Shown one piece after another: positions 31,091 to 33,731 of a DNA stretch of 33,731 nucleotides (its first letter is position 1; each line of letters begins with the position of its first letter). A model generated the notes under the pieces. The model was not told the origin of the DNA and did not search any database. It was given only the letters and a program-made list of their open reading frames with translations. The stretch spans positions 4,800 to 38,530 of the forward strand of contig MNCI01020402.1 of assembly GCA_015680685.1 (NCBI GenBank). The letters run 5' to 3'. The position numbers and the translations under genes were made by a program. The stretch comes from Gnetum montanum (lineage: Eukaryota; Streptophyta; Gnetopsida; Gnetales; Gnetaceae).

Positions 31091-32570
31091 CTTTGAGATC
31101 TGTCCCTAGAAATTTTAAAAGAAAATCCTTCTAGGAAGATCGAGAAGAAAAGAGTTCTATGCATCACGTATAGTGACTCGGGGTGCAACTATGTGCAGCA
31201 GTTATGGTCCTCTAAGCAGAAATCCATGCAAGCACGTAGTCGATGTACCGAGGAATCACCAATTCAATAGTGCCTATATGCAGCATCCACTAACCAAGAA
31301 GGCACCCAGTGGCTGACAGTTGATCTTGCTAGTAGCACAATATTCATGGAACCATCTGAGGGGCTAGTGCAAGCCTATATCAGTAGCATAGATGTGATGG
31401 AGGAGATTCATCAATAGAGCTCCATCGTTGATGACTTTGATGACTGGGGAAATCGAGAGATCCCTGAGAACTTCAAGCAAGAGCCCCTTGAGCTAAAATC
31501 CCTACCGGCTCACTTAGAATATGCATTTTTGCAAAATGGCAAGCTGGTAATTATTAATGCTGCCCTTGCTCCAGAATAGAAAAAGAAGTTGCTAGTGATG
31601 GTGAAAAAATGGGTTGCTACATTCATGTGGTCCTATCCTGAGCTGATTGGCATTGATCTTAGGATCTGCCAGCACCAGATCTACCTTGACCCTTCCATGA
31701 AGCCACGATGATAGCCACAAAGACGGTTGAATCCCAAGTTGAAGCAGGTCATAAAGGATGAAATTGAACAACTACTTAAGGTGGGATTCATTTATTCTAT
31801 CGTCGATAGCGAGTGGGTTAGCCCCCTTGTTATCGTACCCAAGAGAGATGGCAAGTGGAGGGTCTGTATCGATTTCTAGTTGCTCAACATGGAAACTTTC
31901 AAGGACCACTTCCCACTCCCATTTGTGGACTAGGTGTTGGACACAATCACAGGACACCAATATTACAGCTTTTTGGATGCATATAGTGGTTATAACCAGA
32001 TCCAAATCGCACTAGGGGACTAGGCCAAAACTACTTTCATGAGTCCATGGGGGACTTTTGCATATAAGAAGATGCCCTTTGGCTTGTGCAATGCTCCTAC
32101 GACGTTCCAACGCCTTGTCTTGAACATCTTCCAACAACAAATTGACAATGGTGTAGAAGTCTTCATGGATGACTTCTCCACCTATGGTGTCATGTTTGAG
32201 CAAGCCTTGGACCACCTAGAGCAAGTTTTAAAGAGGTGTGTAGATACCAATCTACGGCTCAATTGGAAAAAGAGCCATCTAATGGTCCAAGAGGGCATAG
32301 TGTTGGGGCATCTTATTTCATCAACAGGGATCAGCGTAGACCCTGAAAAAATTAGGGTCATCCAAGGAATTACCTGCCAACCAAGTACTGTCAAAGATGT
32401 GCGGTCATTCCTTGGACACATTGGTTACTACCGATGCTTCATTGAACACTTCTCAAAGATAGCCTCGCCGTTGGTAGAGCTTACAAAGAAGGATACTCCA
32501 TTTGTCTGGACCAAGGAATGCAAGTTCGCATTCCAAGAGCTGAAGCAGAAACTCATACAAGCTCCAGTTC
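31091..32570 (+). pseudogene. pol: E4 reverse transcriptase
   Basis: Includes the conserved pre-RT block (YSDSGCNYVQ) and the RT: EPLELKSLPAHLEY, WSYPEL, EWVSPLVIVP, WRVCIDF, YYSFLDAYSGYNQI, PWGTFAYKKMPFGLCNAPTTFQ, the FMDD active site (about 32164-32175), ISSTGISVDPEKI and FLGHIGYYRCFIEHFSKI. From 32039 it is open for 203 codons. Stops before that lie at 31094, 31268, 31415, 31577, 31709, 31712, 31877, 31931 and 32021, all in one frame with no indel seen. The catalytic motifs are intact. Confidence 0.88.
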
Positions 32571-33100
32571 TATGGGCACCTGATTGGTCCAGACCCTTTC
32601 ACATTATGACAGATGCCTCCAACTATGCTTTGGGAGCCATGCTTACATAGTGTGATGATCAGAAACGTTCGTATTATATCCACTGTGCAAGCTGTAGAAT
32701 TGTGGGTGCACAACTGAACTACACCACCACCAAAATGGAATTGATGGCAGTGGTGTTCACATTGAACAAATTCTGGCACTATGTGCTTGGATATGAGGTG
32801 TTTGTGCACACAAACCATAGTGCTATTTGGTTCCTAATGAATAAACCAACGGTGAACCCCTGCATAATTCGGTGGCTGGTGATTCTTCAGGAGTTTGATC
32901 TGACCATGGTAGATAGAAAGGGGTCTGAGAATGTGGTCACTAACCATTTGTCTCGATTACGATGGGATAACACAGAAGAGGAGGAGCCTCTATCTGACCA
33001 ATTTCCAAATGAGCTCCTCTTCACAGTCACCGTTGATCCTCAAGCACCCAAGGAATCTCCTTGGTTCAACTGCATCCTTACCTACCTTACAACATAGGAG
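32571..33100 (+). pseudogene. pol: E4 RNase H
   Basis: PFHIMTDASNYALGAML, a TAG at 32648, then TTKMELMAVVFTLNKFWHYVLG with the catalytic Glu. HTNHSAIWFLMN has Asn where the usual TDH has Asp. RWLVILQEFDLTMV and NVVTNHLSRLRWDN follow. A TAG at 33095 ends the domain. Same frame as RT and integrase. Confidence 0.85.
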
Positions 33101-33731
33101 CTGCTAAAAGAATGGAATCATCGGAAGAAACAACAGTTTCTCCATAAGGCTAAGCATTTCATGGAAATTAATGGCCACCTCTACAAGGTGTGCGTAGATG
33201 GATTGGTCTGATGGTATGTCCCTGATGCTAATACACTACACGTCCTTCAAGATGCTCATGAGGGCCATTGTGGGGGCCACTATGCTAGGCGCAGAATGAC
33301 CATTAAAATCCTGCTTGCAGGGTATTATTGGCCTACACTTTTTAGGGATGCACAATGGTTCGCCCGCTCCTGTCAATGATGCCAAAGAGATGGTGGGATG
33401 ACGACCCAGTTGGAGGGACCTCAACAGTGGATTTATCCACTGGAGCCCTTCGACATTTGGGGTATTGACTTCATGGGGCCCATCACCCCCTTATCAAACA
33501 GAAAGACATACATCATCATGGTGGTGGACTACTGTACAAAGTGGGCAGAAGCGGCAACTATCATCAACTATTCTTCCAACACTACTGCACAATTTTTCCA
33601 GCAAAAAATCGTTACCAGGTTTGGAGTGCCTCATACACTCATTTCTGACAATGGAACGCACTTCACAGGGGTCACTTTTCAAAAACTCATGCAACGCTTA
33701 GGGGTAACACACAAATTCACAACACCTTATC
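33101..33731 (+). pseudogene. pol: E4 integrase, N-terminal and core part (cut by window end)
   Basis: Zinc-binding region LQDAHEGHCGGHYARRR, YYWPTLF and SCQ-stop-CQRDGG, with TGA at 33209 and 33377. The core has PFDIWGIDFMGPITP (first catalytic Asp), VVDYCTKWAEA, FGVPHTLISDNGTHFTG (second Asp) and LGVTHKFTTPY at the edge. The frame matches RT. Confidence 0.85.

Larger units (their letters stand above)
28856..33731 (+). mobile_element. E4: Ty3/gypsy LTR retrotransposon, opposite orientation, 3' part beyond window
   Basis: Plus-strand relative of E1-E3: 5' LTR (28856-29738), degenerate primer site, a short leader that jumps straight to the Gag C-terminus (most of gag deleted), then protease, RT, RNase H and integrase in one frame to the window end. 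It shares LTR edges, R/U5 words and protein blocks with E2 and E3. It is point-mutated rather than rearranged in pol. Confidence 0.87.

Noticed and set aside
33465-33701. 78-codon plus-strand frame near the window end
   Set aside because: It is an off-frame shadow of the E4 integrase, whose motifs lie in the frame shared with RT.

Overview
The window looks like plant nuclear DNA and is almost all layered retrotransposon sequence. The diagnostic features are gypsy elements with a primer-binding site matching tRNA-Asp, a Ty1/copia element, a LINE remnant, and one remnant of a ricin-B-type lectin. The lectin suggests an angiosperm lineage rich in type 2 ribosome-inactivating proteins (Lauraceae/Cinnamomum would fit), but that is only a guess. 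I see no intact cellular gene, tRNA, rRNA or CRISPR array. Many codons are broken, as expected of old repeats.

Layout. E1 (1-1674, minus): 5' half of a gypsy element with LTR 719-1674, primer-binding site, and a Gag frame that stays open from 576 to the window edge. 1675-2145: short AT-rich spacer. E2 (2146-10835, minus): whole gypsy element with 5-bp target duplications AATTT. It has lost RNase H and most of integrase by an internal deletion that joins reverse transcriptase in frame to the integrase C-terminus. 10836-12867 and 22537-23430: the two halves of one copia element (minus), split by E3 and itself interrupted in or beside its 3' LTR by E2. E3 (12868-22536, minus): whole gypsy element with target duplications GTGTT. 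It carries gag, protease, RT, RNase H and integrase remnants and an 895-base assembly gap. 23431-28855: the only non-LTR island, with the lectin pseudogene (about 23949-24500), a GC-richer stretch (25.3-25.86 kb), a LINE RT remnant (about 25985-26540), an orphan 212-codon ORF (27627-28265) and a 40-bp tandem duplication. E4 (28856-33731, plus): a fourth gypsy element in the opposite orientation, lacking most of gag, with one continuous but stop-riddled protease-RT-RNase H-integrase frame cut by the window end.

E1-E4 belong to one family. They share LTR ends TGATGAG...CTCATCA, a tRNA-Asp primer site, R/U5 sequence, an unusual Gag N-terminal domain, a short-spaced zinc knuckle, and an RT with an FMDD active site (Athila/Tat-like, no chromodomain seen). 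They differ most in U3, where each has its own array of short palindromic tandem repeats just upstream of the TATA box. This modular U3, the conserved Gag N-terminal domain and the RT-integrase fusion are the most unusual things here. Insertion order: copia first, then E2 and E3 into it.
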